A stretch of 64,000 nucleotides of DNA from Allium sativum (lineage: Eukaryota; Streptophyta; Magnoliopsida; Asparagales; Amaryllidaceae): the NCBI GenBank assembly GCA_030737875.1, contig CM060915.1, positions 572,926,577-572,990,576 on the forward strand, written 5' to 3'. Position numbers and translations under genes: made by a program. Position 1 is the stretch's first letter. Every line of letters starts with the position of its first letter. This document shows positions 1-12,000 of the stretch, piece by piece. The notes under the pieces were generated by a model. That model was not told where the DNA came from. It ran no database searches and worked only from the letters and a program-made list of their open reading frames with translations.

Positions 1-1184
1 AGAACATTTCATTGCTTATTACAACAATTCCATCGGAATACAAGAATATACAGAGTATGAACAAATATTACACATCATAAAATATCAGAGATTTAAATTA
101 CATTACATAGAAGCGGAAAAATAATACAATACACAACTGAAAGGGATAAATGGATACAGAGCTTTCCGAATATCGATCCAGCTGTAAACCAGGATCCTAT
201 GAATATAAATCTGCAAAACCAAAACTACTAGCTGCCTGTGTGGAAAATAAGGGCACTCAGAGTTTAGGTTAAAACAATAAACCCTAGGTCAGTCATGTGA
301 CTGGTGTGAGAACTAAAACAGTTATTTAAAACTTTACTTTAAAAAAATAAGGTAAATCAAGGGACCACGCCATATAGCACGGAACGGGTTTCCTCCCGAG
401 AATACCAGTGCATAGAATCAACAACGCAATGCTTTTTGTAAAAATGACGCTATTATAAGACCCACGTCCCATCACACAATGCAACGCATGCCGGAGGATA
501 GAGTTTTACCTTATAATAGCCAAACATGCTGGGTACATTTAAAACAAATCATTTTGATACTATTATAGTGTAAAGTGTCAAAAACAGCTTCAAATATAAA
601 TGTATCAATCATAGACGGCATAATGCCCCATCCCACTATGTCGCCATACTAGGATCTACAAATAAAACTGAATGTCGCGTAGTTGAAATTGGATTTCCGT
701 CATGAATCGATGCCAGGGATGGCTCCTCACCGCTTCGAGAAACTCTAGCAAATGCCTCAGGATTCCCTGTAGAGAACTCTGGATCGGTTGGGCCGGTCCA
801 CCCTTACGTTAGTGGATTGGCAATTCCTGAACACACGTTTCCCGGTCCTATCGGACCTATATCCATCGGCTTCGAAGAGAACGATATATTCGAGGTGCCT
901 CGCAATTCAACAACCACATAGGTAAAATAACAACAATGTCAGGGCTAGTAAAACGCCGACACCACCCATAGCTAGAAAGAAACGTCATGTTCTCCCAATG
1001 GTTCGATCCCATTTTTGACTCATACCGAGGTGCGAGGCCCGTGAATTAACGCCATACACAAAGCTACGCTGTATTAAAGCCATGCTTTGATCATCAACCA
1101 CAAGACTCTGCTTTTCAACAAAAGCCTTGATCACTGCATCTCAGCATGCCACACAGGCAATTCATGCCATGTGACTGATACCTA

Positions 1185-2255
1185 TCGATATATAACCTCT
1201 GAGCTCGTACGTCTCAGAGAGGGGCGTTAAGCAAGGGAATAAATTCTGCGCCGCCAAATAAATATATATTTAGTAGAAATCAATCAGCATAGAATAAAAT
1301 CCAATGTCAGGCACGCAATCCATTTACAAGTTCATTCTGGGTCTGAACGAAACCGGAGGCATCTTATTCCTCGTCCCGTATGTCCGATACAGGAGAGAGG
1401 TCCTCGCATATCCGTCGATCTCCAAGTACGTCTGGACGGTCACCACTTATTATCTCCTCTTGGATGTACAGCCCAATCAAGTCATCAGTAATCATCCAAA
1501 CAATGTGAAGACCTCCGGTCTTCAACCACCGTCATCATCGTTGACTTATCGCCGAATCAGTTATTCAGCATGGGTATAAACCCAGTCTTTCCGAATAACT
1601 CGCGTATATTATAAACAAGTGCTATAAAAACACAACATACGCCTCATTCCAATTCTGAATATTCTTTTATTTAAATATTCACATGTTTAGGGATTTGTTC
1701 CCATTAATTTTATCAAAGATAAATTCTTTAAAATTTATTCTTTAATCTTCCTTTGGATATCATTTCGAACCATATTACAGTTTTCCAAACTAGGTGGGAT
1801 TAGCGCACCATACGGAAGTAATCATTTGTTTAATTTCCCAGTCCCAACCTATTCATCCCATGGAGCAAAACTGGTATTACCCCATAATTAACACCACGGT
1901 GTTATTGGTAAATTTAATTATCATTTACCGTTCAAATCTTATTAAAGATTTAACTATCGCTTGGAGCAAAACTGGTGATACTCCACTCTCGATCATTTCC
2001 CAAATTTGATAATTTAAATTATCAATTCACATATCAATCTAATTAAAGATTCATTAAAACTCCACTTAGTTTTAGTCTTCCCAAAAATCAATATTGATGA
2101 TTATTTAACTTTGGAAATACAAACATGCCGCATCGACAATCTACACCATAATATTGATTTCTGCCGATATATAACCTATGAGCTCATACGTCTCAGAGAA
2201 GGGTGTTAAGCAAGAGAATAAATTCTCCGCCACCAAACAGATATATATTTAGCAG
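1185..2255. repeat. Direct repeat of about 90 bp, two copies 979 bp apart
   Basis: The segment at 1185-1275 (CGATATATAACCTCTGAGCT onward) recurs with scattered substitutions at 2164-2255. Both copies run through the same order of sub-motifs: a run near GTACGTCTCAGAGA, then GTTAAGCAAG, then ATAAATTCT and a short AT tract. The spacing suggests an old roughly 1-kb duplication inside the long LTR. Confidence 0.75.
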
Positions 2256-2310
2256 AGATCAACCATACAGTTCGAAATACAACGACAGACATGTAATCCA
2301 GCTTTTAACT

Positions 2311-2893
2311 GGGTTAAAGAACTAATGTCATTTAAAACACAGTTCACGATAAACCCAAATCACATCCCATTAAATATGGGATCTTCGCGGAAAAACAAAT
2401 CAATATATAATCGATATAAATTTCCGTATTCGATTAATAATATAAATGGAATAATGGCAAAGCTTTTTAAATTCCATATGTATTAATAGTCTTCCTCCAT
2501 TGAAGTTCACTTCGATTATTATCAATCGAATTCCATTCAATTCTAATTTAATATATTAAATTGGAAAACTGTTACTTTGGAAAATTCCCATTAAATCTTA
2601 ATAAAAGATTTATAAATTCAAAATCACATTTCAATGTAAATCAGGTTAAAGAACGAATGTCGTTAAAAACACAGCTCACAATAAACCCAATTCACATTCC
2701 ATTGTTAGTCGGGTTAAAGAACAAGTGTTATTTAAAACACTGATCACTATAAACCCAAAAATCAATTCTAGTTCAATTCCAATTAAATGTTAATTAATTG
2801 GTATACTTCATTAAATCTAAAATAAAAAGATTTAATCTTTTCTCAACTAGGTTTAAGAACAGTGTTAATGAAGACACCATTCACGACAAACCC
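2311..2893. repeat. Four dispersed copies of a 45-bp motif with GGGTT...AACCC ends
   Basis: Copies lie at 2311-2356, 2642-2688, 2711-2756 and 2850-2893. Each opens with (G)GGTTAAAGAAC or a close variant, has a TTAAAACAC-like core and closes with ATAAACCCA or a variant, so the ends of each copy are short inverted repeats of each other. Spacing is irregular, so this is not a simple tandem array. Confidence 0.75.
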
Positions 2894-2992
2894 AAATCCC
2901 ATTTGATATCAAATACAAGGCTCTGAATAGAAAATATATCAGCTTATATTCAATATCAAATTCTGAAATCAACAAATATCGTATTGGAATAA

Positions 2993-2994
<2 letters not shown>

Positions 2995-3036
<42 letters not shown>
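2995..3036. repeat. (AT)n microsatellite
   Basis: An uninterrupted AT dinucleotide run of about 42 bases. It accounts for the Tyr/Ile-alternating open frame here, which is not a gene. Confidence 0.95.
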
Positions 3037-3038
<2 letters not shown>

Positions 3039-4369
3039 TCCAAATTCCTCCACAACATCCGTAAAGTCACGGAATCTAATATCGAAATATTCCGAAGACA
3101 ATTTTGATTCAAATCCATTCCAATACATATATTGGGAATTTCTGGTTATTTTTAAAACCATTTCAAATCCAATTCATTTATTTAAAAATATTGGATTTAT
3201 AATTCTAGTTCATAACTAGTTCATTTCGATAAAATATATTTTTATCCTTTCAAATATGGAATTTTTCATCCCAATTTTTACCAAATTATTTATTATGATT
3301 TTACACAAATTATTGATATTTTTAATAATTTTATCAAGGCCCGTACAGTTGATTTCCATAAACGACCATCGAACTGCACTTGCAACGACCTTTTCCAAAT
3401 TTGATTTGGATATGATTCCAAATCCAACCGTTAGATTTCAAATGTCTAATATTCGTTAGAAAGCTCTTTTCGATACAAACCTAAAGGTTCCGGTTTTAGG
3501 AGAATCCGACTGTCGGATCTCCCGTAATGTCCGTTCGAAGTCAATGGTCGAAATTCGCGAACTGCCACGGCGCAGCACGTTCTATACAGGCCATTATATA
3601 TATAATATATATTATATATATTTCATCGATTTCCTTTTAAAACGTGTTTTTTAAATCGTTTTAAATTCGTTTTCAAAACGATTTCAACTTCATATTCAAT
3701 TTCTAATCAAAATTGAATATTCCATATCATCGATATATAAATGATAGTATTTTCAGAACAATAGATTTCGAAATCAATTCCTTTTCGATATTCATTATAA
3801 AAATGAAAAAAATCGATATAAATATCATTCATGTCAAAATGGCGTTGATCTAATCAACACGGCTTTATATATTTAAATATTTTCATGTCCTTCCCAAATC
3901 AGACATCAAAATCATATTTTGATTCTTTTCTGAATATTATTTTAAAATATTCATTATTTTAAAATAATCATTATTTTAAAATATTTATTCTTTCTTAAAT
4001 GGAATCAGACACAATTAATTACCATATAATTTGATTTATATGGATTTCATACGCACATGTACTCAACAACAATCAAACACAGTCAACCATCATCCAAAGT
4101 GCATTCTACACTGCATAAGCATCAAATATAAATATTTAATGCTTACAACAGCCTGTCAATCCATCGATCGACATACAGCTAATTATTGGGACTAGTGTAT
4201 GACCAAAATCATCCTAATACCCGTGTGGGGTTTCAATCAACAAATAAAGAATTTTATTTGTGTAGTTGGGCGATGTGTAAAATTTATCATCCCAATCAAT
4301 ATCAGTCAAATGTGTGTACATAAAAAAATCGTCCGATTCGTTTATGAATATTTATTTTATTCATATACA

Positions 4370-5150
4370 CGTTAAAAATTATATTTTTAACTATAAAATA
4401 TTTATTTCCATTCCACATCCCACAATAAATTTTCACCACACAATCAAATAAACAAACAAGTCATCCATGGTCTGTGGACGACGGGTGTCGGGTGCTGCTA
4501 AGCACCGTCTGCATCCTAGTATATATTTCTAACTAAAAAATAAATTAAAGTGAGCAGTTCTCACCTTTGGGTTCCACTCCGCCGTGCTTTGATTGTCGAT
4601 CTATGTAGTATACCCACGTTAAAAATTATATTTTTAACCAATCAATAATTATTTCTTTGTATGATTATTTTATAAATAACATACATAGGCTAAAAATTAT
4701 ATTTTTATCTTTCTAAAAATAATTTCATATTTTTATAACAATGCCACATAGATAAAAAACACTTTTTTACATTTCCATTCAAACGATAAAAATCATATTT
4801 TTACTTTGCTACATATATGATAAAAAATTACATTTTTATATCGTCACTTCATATGTAAAAATCATATTTTTATTATCTCTATAATATAAAAATCATATAT
4901 TTATTATCTCTATAATATAGAATTCATATTTTTATTCTGATGCAATATATATAAAAATCATACTTTTATAACGCTCCAAGTTTTATAAAGATGATATTTT
5001 TACAACGCTACTACATATAAAAGATTACATTTTTATTTCAACTCTACATAGATTAAAATTCACATTTCTATCGCTCCTTCACATAGATGAAAATCATAAC
5101 TTTATCACTTCGTTTGCATTATAAAATTCACAACTTTTATTTTATAAAAC
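4370..5150. repeat. Degenerate AT-rich array of short hairpin units
   Basis: About 15 or more variants of a unit built around AAAAATCATATTTTTAT, separated by 15-25 bp. The core is close to its own reverse complement (AAAAAT...ATTTTT), so each unit can form a small hairpin. Units have diverged and the period is irregular (about 30-45 bp). Confidence 0.7.
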
Positions 5151-5289
5151 TCTAATCTTCCTTGTTTTAAAAATCGTATCTTTCCCTTTCTTAAAAATAT
5201 AATTCTTCTAAATAAAATTCCAACTTTTCTAAAATGAAGATCATCAATCAAAGAACAAAAATAAAGAACAAAAAGAAAAGAAAGCTTAC

Positions 5290-5660
5290 CTTTTATTAAA
5301 GAAAACTCAATTTTTGGATGTAGGGGACCTCACAGCCGGAGATGAGTTGTTGGAGGCGGCGCTGGACGTCGCTGGTGGGAATGGGAGGCGGCGTTGGGCG
5401 GATGGAGGCCAGAGGTGGCTGACTCGGGGGACTAGGGCGCGGGTTAGGGGAGGGAGAAGGAGAAGAGGAGGGAGCGGTGGGAGGAGAGAAGGGGTGCCGA
5501 GGTCAGGCGTCGCGATGGAAGAAGGGAAGGGGGCGGTGCGCCAGTGGTGGCAGGAGGCATCGCGAGTTTTGAGAAGGCGGGCTGCGGTTTCTCACGTTGA
5601 CCACGAAAAACGTAAGAATGAGGGGTTTGATCCCCCAGTCAAACCCCTTATATATATATA
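5290..5660 (-). promoter_or_regulatory. TATA-like tract and GC-rich leader exon of the minus-strand LTR
   Basis: On the minus strand a TATATATATATA tract (5660-5649) precedes a leader that turns sharply GC-rich between about 5600 and 5330, in otherwise AT-rich DNA. The leader ends at 5290 with AAAAG followed by GTAAGC, a good plant 5' splice site. A TATA, short leader and donor inside an LTR fit a retrotransposon promoter with a spliced leader. Open frames over the GC-rich part exist on both strands but resemble nothing and are probably composition artefacts. The transcription start and the acceptor were not located. Confidence 0.5.
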
Positions 5661-6534
5661 TTCCAAAAAGTAAATTTTGTGCTCGAACTCCAAACGAGAC
5701 CCAATGACTGTCATCCATAGCTAATTACCTCCATTCTGAACACAATGGGATATGTATCGTAAGCTAATTCGATCGTTTCGATCAGTTTCCATCAAAATCA
5801 AAATATAAATCTATATATTGAATTTGAATGCACATTTTAATTTTCTGGGTCACATACGGACTCCAAAAATACCAGAAAAATTACTTCTAGTTTCGTATTG
5901 ACGATAAGGTCCTAACAAAACAAGTTTCATTGAATTTGGAGACCGTTTGAAAAATGGCCATTTTCTGGTCGATCCCAATTGATTGAAATTGTCAAAATAC
6001 GTTTTCTTTTGCCACGCTCACATATTGATTCCAAAAATTATGAAAATTGGAATCCAACAATAATTTGACATCCCGGATCCAACAAAAGTGGTTTCGTCGA
6101 AAACAGAGGTCGTTTGCAAAATCGCCATTTTTAAGGGCTATATTTTCATAGCGACTATTCTAAATTTTCAACTGGACATAACTTTTTATTCCCGCTATGA
6201 AATTTTGATTTTTCACATTCGTTGGAAAGATATCTTCAAATAGATTCTAATAATTTTGATTTCGCTAAAATCCAGTTTATTTTGAATCCTGTACATCCAT
6301 TTGAAATCGAATTTTTAAACTACCGCACCATTTTCAATTCCTTTTATAATTAAAAATAAATATTTATATTCTAACGTCGATTCATATAAATATATATGTT
6401 CCAATTCTATTCAAAATAAATTTCTAGTCATTATTATTTAAAATAAATCATTTTAAATATTCAAAATTACTAAAATTGCCAAAATAAAATTTTTAAATTG
6501 GTTCGGATTTTCCGGGTTATTACATAATACAATA

Positions 6535-6640
6535 TACAACATACAACCAAATAAGCTACTACAAATATAGAACGTACAACAAAATTAGCTACTACAAATA
6601 CAGAACATATAACCAAGTAAGCTACTACAAAGAAGTACAT
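6535..6640. repeat. Short tandem repeat, about 33 bp x 3
   Basis: Three imperfect units share AGCTACTACAAA(T/G) followed by a GAAC..(A/G)TA.AAC segment. They sit between the end of the long LTR and the 3' end of the PMD pseudogene. Confidence 0.6.
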
Positions 6641-6688
6641 CATAATACAAAGACATAAAGATACTACAATGAACTATGGCTAATTAAA

Positions 6689-8763
6689 CTAGTATGTATC
6701 ATCAGAAAGATTTGTTGCATCCTCGTCGTCACCCCCATCATTGTCGTCTTCAGTGTCATCGCCCTCATCATCGCCACCTCCTTCGTCGACTCTCCATCTA
6801 TGGCAGTATCGCTCCTCATCACCAGTCATAATCTCGCTAATACGAGCGGTCAACTCATCTAGACTCCGTCAGTGCTCAGCGTACAACACCTATCGAAGTC
6901 CCATCTACATCTGGTAGAGATTCTCATAAGAAAATATTGTTGGATCTGGATACTAAGTGACCACAGGGCATGGAATATCATCATATCTATCTGCTTCGTA
7001 TGTAGTGCAAATGCCAACAGTCCAACCATAGTCCGGCATCGCAGTAGACTATGGAGGCTGTGGAGGTTGGTTAACCTGGGTGCTTTGTGAAATTTCCTAA
7101 ATAATAGGGGGTACAAGTCCACTACGAATAGCAGAAGGACCAACGAAATCAGTTGTCACGGCATGAACAAAACTTCCAGTATGATGTGGGGTGTAGTACT
7201 ATTGCCAGAAAGAAATATAATCCCGACCCATAATAATGAAGTCACTAGCTGGCCACCACTCCTCGACATGCTCCTGTAAGGCACTGACAGAATAAACCGT
7301 GGGAGTGGCTGTATTTGGGTGAGGATCATCAGGAACAAAATCACCATCAAATATCTGTCTCCAGCAACGCCCCCTAAGTACCATAAGCAGCCTAAACTAG
7401 GTGGACAAGATACCAGACGAAAGCGTCTTCCCAAAAGAAATTTTCCTGCACTGCGACGGGGTCGATCAAAAATGGTGAACCATCATATGGATGACAAATA
7501 ACTGTCTCTCATGTAGTCCGCAGCTCAATCTGGTTACGAGCTATGGCAAATACATGTCATGCCTATCCTCCTGGAACCTTTCTACGGTTATTGAAACTCC
7601 ACACTCGTACTCTAGGAAAGTAAAGGGCCAGTGTTGAATCCAAGGTAGGATAAGTCATGTTGTGAAAGTACTCGTAGTACCAGTACTGCAATATCTCCCA
7701 AAAACCTGTAATCAAAGCAATCTTCGACCTAGCGACACACTGATGATCCAACAACATATACAAGTATGCTAATAAAGGTGTCCCCCAATCATACACAGTA
7801 GGACTACTGTCAAACGAAAACCATTCAACAACCGCCACATAACCACAAGGCAGTGTGCTCGCAGCATTTGTAAAAACAAATTTCCCATCATACACAAAAC
7901 AAATAATCTAGGAATCTCCAAATGGTGAACTTTTGGATGCATACTTAATAAAGTTTGGATTGCCTAAGTAACATTTGAACATCTAATATGGAAACAAGTG
8001 GTGATACCACTATGTAAATCACGATGTGGAAATAAACTACCAAAAAGGATGAAGTCCTGGAACCGCTCATCATACGGCAAGGTTTCCCCTTCGCCTATGG
8101 CAATACCAATAAGCATAGAAAAGTCTAGTGGAGTAACTCCTAACTCCCCAAAACTAAAGTGGAATGTATGAGTTGTTTTCCACCAACAAGCAGCCGATGA
8201 ACCACATAAGTGAACATCGTTATTTAAAAGGTTTTCGATACCTATCTAACGAATAATAATTAATTAACAGTGAAAACAATGAATATGCGAATTTGTATGT
8301 AGATTTGACTAGAAAACGTACTCAAAAAATCATCAAACCCAATAGCACGGAGAAACCCATAATAGCCTTTGTGTAATACTCACGAATTCGTCTGTATAGA
8401 CAAATGACACTAACCAAGACCCACGCGTACGCTCTCGAGCCTAATATTACGTACGAGACGTATTTTTTTGTGTACGACATTAAACTTGTAAAAATTAAAT
8501 AAATAAAACTTACAGATGTGTCAAGTAAAATGCTGTTCTTCAGTACCGGCCAACTCATGAAAATAGGCCAATTATTTCTCTAGTCTCAAATTCAGGTCCT
8601 TGTGAGAATCCAAATGCGTCTGATCACTGCATCTTGCACCATGTCTTCTTCTAACCATCGTTGTACGACTACCTCCCGTATCCCCAGTCGATTCATTCTC
8701 TTCTACGGGTACTTGCTTCTCAGTCGGATTAACATTTCCACTACGACTTCCACTCCCTCGCAT
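6689..8763 (-). pseudogene. Plant mobile domain (PMD, aminotransferase-like) protein, broken
   Basis: Several minus-strand stretches, in the right order but in different frames, match the plant mobile domain family (PF10536, MAIN/MAIL-like proteins and transposon-borne relatives). About 8180-8040 encodes HTFHFSFGELGVTPLDFSML, like the family's HTFHLPxGExTVTLxDVxxL. About 7810-7600 encodes WGTPLLAYLYMLL followed later by ALYFPRVRVW. About 7350-7200 gives the EEWW...YISFWQ part. An acidic tail of Asp, Glu and Gly (6790-6715) leads to a stop at 6689. The ATG at 8763 opens a polar N-terminus that meets a stop at 8572. A donor-like GTAAGT (minus strand, 8513) and an acceptor-like TTAGATAG near 8240 suggest one intron. 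Frameshifts and stops throughout mean no intact product. PMD genes occur both as cellular genes and as cargo of MULE and gypsy elements; which applies here is not resolved. Confidence 0.75.
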
Positions 8764-8858
8764 TGCTCTCCATACGCATCGAGTGCAGAAACGGGGAAGG
8801 AGAAGGAAGGGAGGCAGCTTGGAAATGAAGTGAGTATGGCCGGTTTCTCCAAAGCCGG

Positions 8859-8867
8859 TTATATATA
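8859..8867 (-). promoter_or_regulatory. TATA-like box for the minus-strand PMD gene
   Basis: TATATATAA on the minus strand, about 95 bp upstream of the ATG at 8763, a normal spacing for a plant promoter. It is flanked by GC-richer DNA with two CCGGTT repeats and by the hairpin array immediately upstream. Confidence 0.5.
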
Positions 8868-8873
8868 GCCAAC

Positions 8874-9079
8874 GCTTAGCCGGCTTATGTTAAGTCGGCT
8901 AAGCTGGTGGTGTGGATTTAATCCACACCACAACGCGGATCGCAATCCAACAATCCTGGATTGCGATCCACGTGAACTGCTTTAGCTAGCTTAAAATAAG
9001 TCGGCTAAAGCAGTAGAGTAGATTACCCACATTGTGGGTTGCTCTTAGTTGATTCAGCAAGATTCGACTACGAGCAACC
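8874..9079. repeat. Array of six consecutive inverted repeats (hairpins)
   Basis: Nearly every base belongs to one of six neighbouring palindromes. HP1 8874-8904: 14-bp arms, one mismatch, loop TGT. HP2 8907-8931: perfect 12-bp arms (GTGGTGTGGATT), 1-base centre. HP3 8937-8969: perfect 13-bp arms (GGATCGCAATCCA), 7-base loop. HP4 8976-9014: 18-bp arms, three mismatches, loop AAA. HP5 9025-9039: perfect 7-bp arms (ACCCACA), 1-base centre. HP6 9037-9079: 16-bp arms, two mismatches, 11-base loop; it overlaps HP5 by three bases. Spacers are 2-10 bp. HP1 and HP4 are related, sharing TAAGTCGGCTAA; the others have unrelated arms. The array ends 7 bp from the TATA-like box of the PMD pseudogene. I do not recognise it as a known element. 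Confidence 0.85.
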
Positions 9080-9084
9080 TCTTG

Positions 9085-12000
9085 TGTTGGGATTTCTCTA
9101 ATATACTATTGCACATCGGTTGAATTTACATAGCATATACTCCTTTTTGCATCATTTCAATGGAAAACATGAACCGGCTACATTCATTTCATTTAAGTCA
9201 AATACACAAGCTACCACTCATTTGCACATGGCTATATTCCTTTCAAATCGAAATAATTATAAACAACATAGCTATGGTTTCATTTAAATCACTGGTCTTC
9301 ATCCTTATCAATCAAACTAAACTCAAATATATAGTTGCATTCCTTTTCAACCACTAGAACAGAAGCTATAATTCCTTCCCATCAAACAGCTGTGTATACT
9401 TCACTTCCCCATGCCCACATGTGCTTATGTTTATTATACTATTATTAGCATCTATAAATAAACATCTAGCCACTTCATTCACAATGCATTCGAACAGAAA
9501 ATAGACTTTAATTGGCAACCAAATCTAGAAAGAAATCTAAAGCAATACAGGAAATAGGAAACATAAAAAAAAAACAGAGAATATGTCTGAGTAAACTTAT
9601 TTTACCATTAGAAACTGTTACTGATTTAATATAATGTGACGTAGAAATAGTTCCTTGCATATGTGTTTGGTAATGGATTGAATTTAGCTAATTATATACT
9701 TATATCAAACCTGGATATGAAAACCCAATGAACGGGGAAACCTGGAAACAGAGATTTTGAGTAAATCCCTCCTTTATTCTTTGTTATATAGTATAATGCA
9801 GATTTCTATATGTAATTATACAAGTGATGGAGTGTTTAATCACATACGGACAAATTATCAGGGTATGGAATCATTGTTAGTATATTTAAACAACCCTGTA
9901 GATGAATATGAATGACAATAATTCTTTAAACTAATTTTAAAAACCTATTATTTAAAGCAAAGATTAGTGAACAAAATATGGTGAGAAAACCATACATATT
10001 TCTCTTCCAGATTAAACTTATATCCTGTATGATTCTGTTGGATGTATGTACCTATATTATGTTGTCGTTTATCACTTGTGTATTGAGTACATGTATGCCT
10101 TACTAGAAGAAAACAAAGGTCTGTAGTACAAGCAGACATAATTTCTTTGGAAACACTAAGTCACCTAGTTTCAAAAATATTTAGTATATGGGTTTACCTT
10201 TTTTATTCAACCCATGATATATATAGGAGATGGTACTACTGTCACTATATTTTCGTTAAATAATATAGGGAAATAACCATATTTCCTCATAACAAAATTG
10301 CAACACAGTGTACGAGTGTCCTACTATCAACTGTAAACTGGGGTGTACACGGGTGATCATTGAAGTAAGTAGGTGGAATAGCAAGGCATTGAGTTGAATA
10401 AGTGCACATATGAATAAGAAATGTTGCACTACATGAATGATGCTTGTGCGTTATTATTTTTGGGTCAAAGTTGGCCACACGCGAGGGACTGGGTATCTGA
10501 TGATGTCAATGGCTTCAGAAGTTGAAGAGTAACATGTGCCGATGGTCGAGGTCGTATGGTCATTGAGGAAGGAGTTGTACATGTGCACAAGTGCACTGTG
10601 TACTATTAGTGAACAAATTGAACAAGAAGGATGCAGTAGCATTACAGAAGAAGAAATGGAAAAAGAAAAGGAGACGAGAAGGGTATGAGGCTAATCAGTT
10701 GGACTTGGTTCAGACTGAAGTGGTGTAACTCGAAAGAAGGAATATAGAAGAGAGAAGAAAAAAGAATGGGACGAGCAACATCAAGCGAGAAGAAAATAAG
10801 TAGGAGAAGGAAGGAATAGGCATTTTTTCTTTGTTTGCCTGGTACGCGTAAATGGGGAAAGAAAGAGGGTGCTTGGCTTTTGTTTTCAACCTGGAGTTGT
10901 GCGTGAAGTTTATTTCAGTAGGGGTTGATTAGCTGGGCTTAGCGCATAAAATAAAATTAATAAATAAATAAAAAGAAGAAACAAATGAAGAAAGAAGAAC
11001 TGGGAAAGGAAAAAGAAAGAAACAAAGTAAAGAAATGGAGAAGTAGCATGGGGGCATAAGAATAGGGGAAGAATTGGTGCAGGCGGTTCTGTATTAACGT
11101 GTGGGTTGAATCATGGGTTGGGCTTGGCCCAAAATAAAAAAAAAGATTTTTATTTTAAATGTAAGATAAATATAATATTATATGTATGAGATATGTCTAT
11201 TAGTAAATATATTTATACACACATTTTATGTGAGCTGAAATTTGGTTCATGGGTGCAGTCGAACCGAACATTAATAAATAACTCGACTTAGTTATCAAGT
11301 TTTAAACATTACGGCTTAAGGAAATTAATTTATTAAGAAATAAAATTGGGTTTTATTTGTAACAATCATTTATAATAAAATAAACGCAGAATTAAATTAA
11401 CTCGTAAACCATAATGAATTGATTAGTAACGATCTGTGATTTAGTGAATCTTGAATCGATTGATTTATTAATTAAGTTGTGTTTATTACGTTAATCGTAA
11501 TTATATATTTTTATTGACATCTATTAGTGGAAATAAACACCGTTCCAATATAAATTGTATTGACTAAATTGATTTGGACACCCTGTTAGCAGAAATATTT
11601 GCTATTATATTAGTTTGACAAAATTTTATCAGTAATATACATTGTTGAGTTATTATATTATCAGTGGATAATATTGAATTATATTTACATGTCTATTTGT
11701 GTAAAACTTGATTTACGATTTTAATGTCGTTTATAACTGTTATATATACCATTAGGACTGCTAAGTTAATTATATTTTTTCTGCAAAAATAAATCAGTAA
11801 TTTTACCTAAGTTATTAATAGCCTGAATAACTGTTTTATGAAACAATTAAAAGTGATTATTTTAAACTAATTATATTATTAGTTAATTTAAAAAGGGAAG
11901 ATTAACTATAATAAGATAATCAGATTGTTTTCAAGGTTGATTTAAATCAATTGGTTTAATTGGAAATGGGTAATTAAATTAATCTATTTTCGATTAATTT

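Larger units (their letters stand above)
1..6524 (-). mobile_element. Partial long LTR of a Ty3/gypsy-type element, minus strand, open at the left edge
   Basis: Read on the minus strand, a sequence starting TGTAATAACCCGG at 6524 matches the usual TGTAA(C/T)AACCCG start of plant Ty3/gypsy LTRs; elements A and C start almost the same way. Downstream on that strand come a TATA-like tract, a GC-rich leader with a splice-donor-like AAAAG/GTAAG, and kilobases of AT-rich DNA with internal repeats. No gag, pol or primer site appears before position 1, so the other end lies outside the window and no target-site duplication can be checked. If it is a single LTR it exceeds 6.5 kb, which is long; it could instead be an LTR plus untranslated internal DNA, or two fused fragments. 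The LTR start is well supported, the full extent is inference. Confidence 0.55.

Noticed and set aside
5314..5718. 119-codon Arg/Gly-rich frame and an opposing 71-codon frame
   Set aside because: Overlapping open frames on both strands of GC-rich DNA; no similarity and no typical protein texture.
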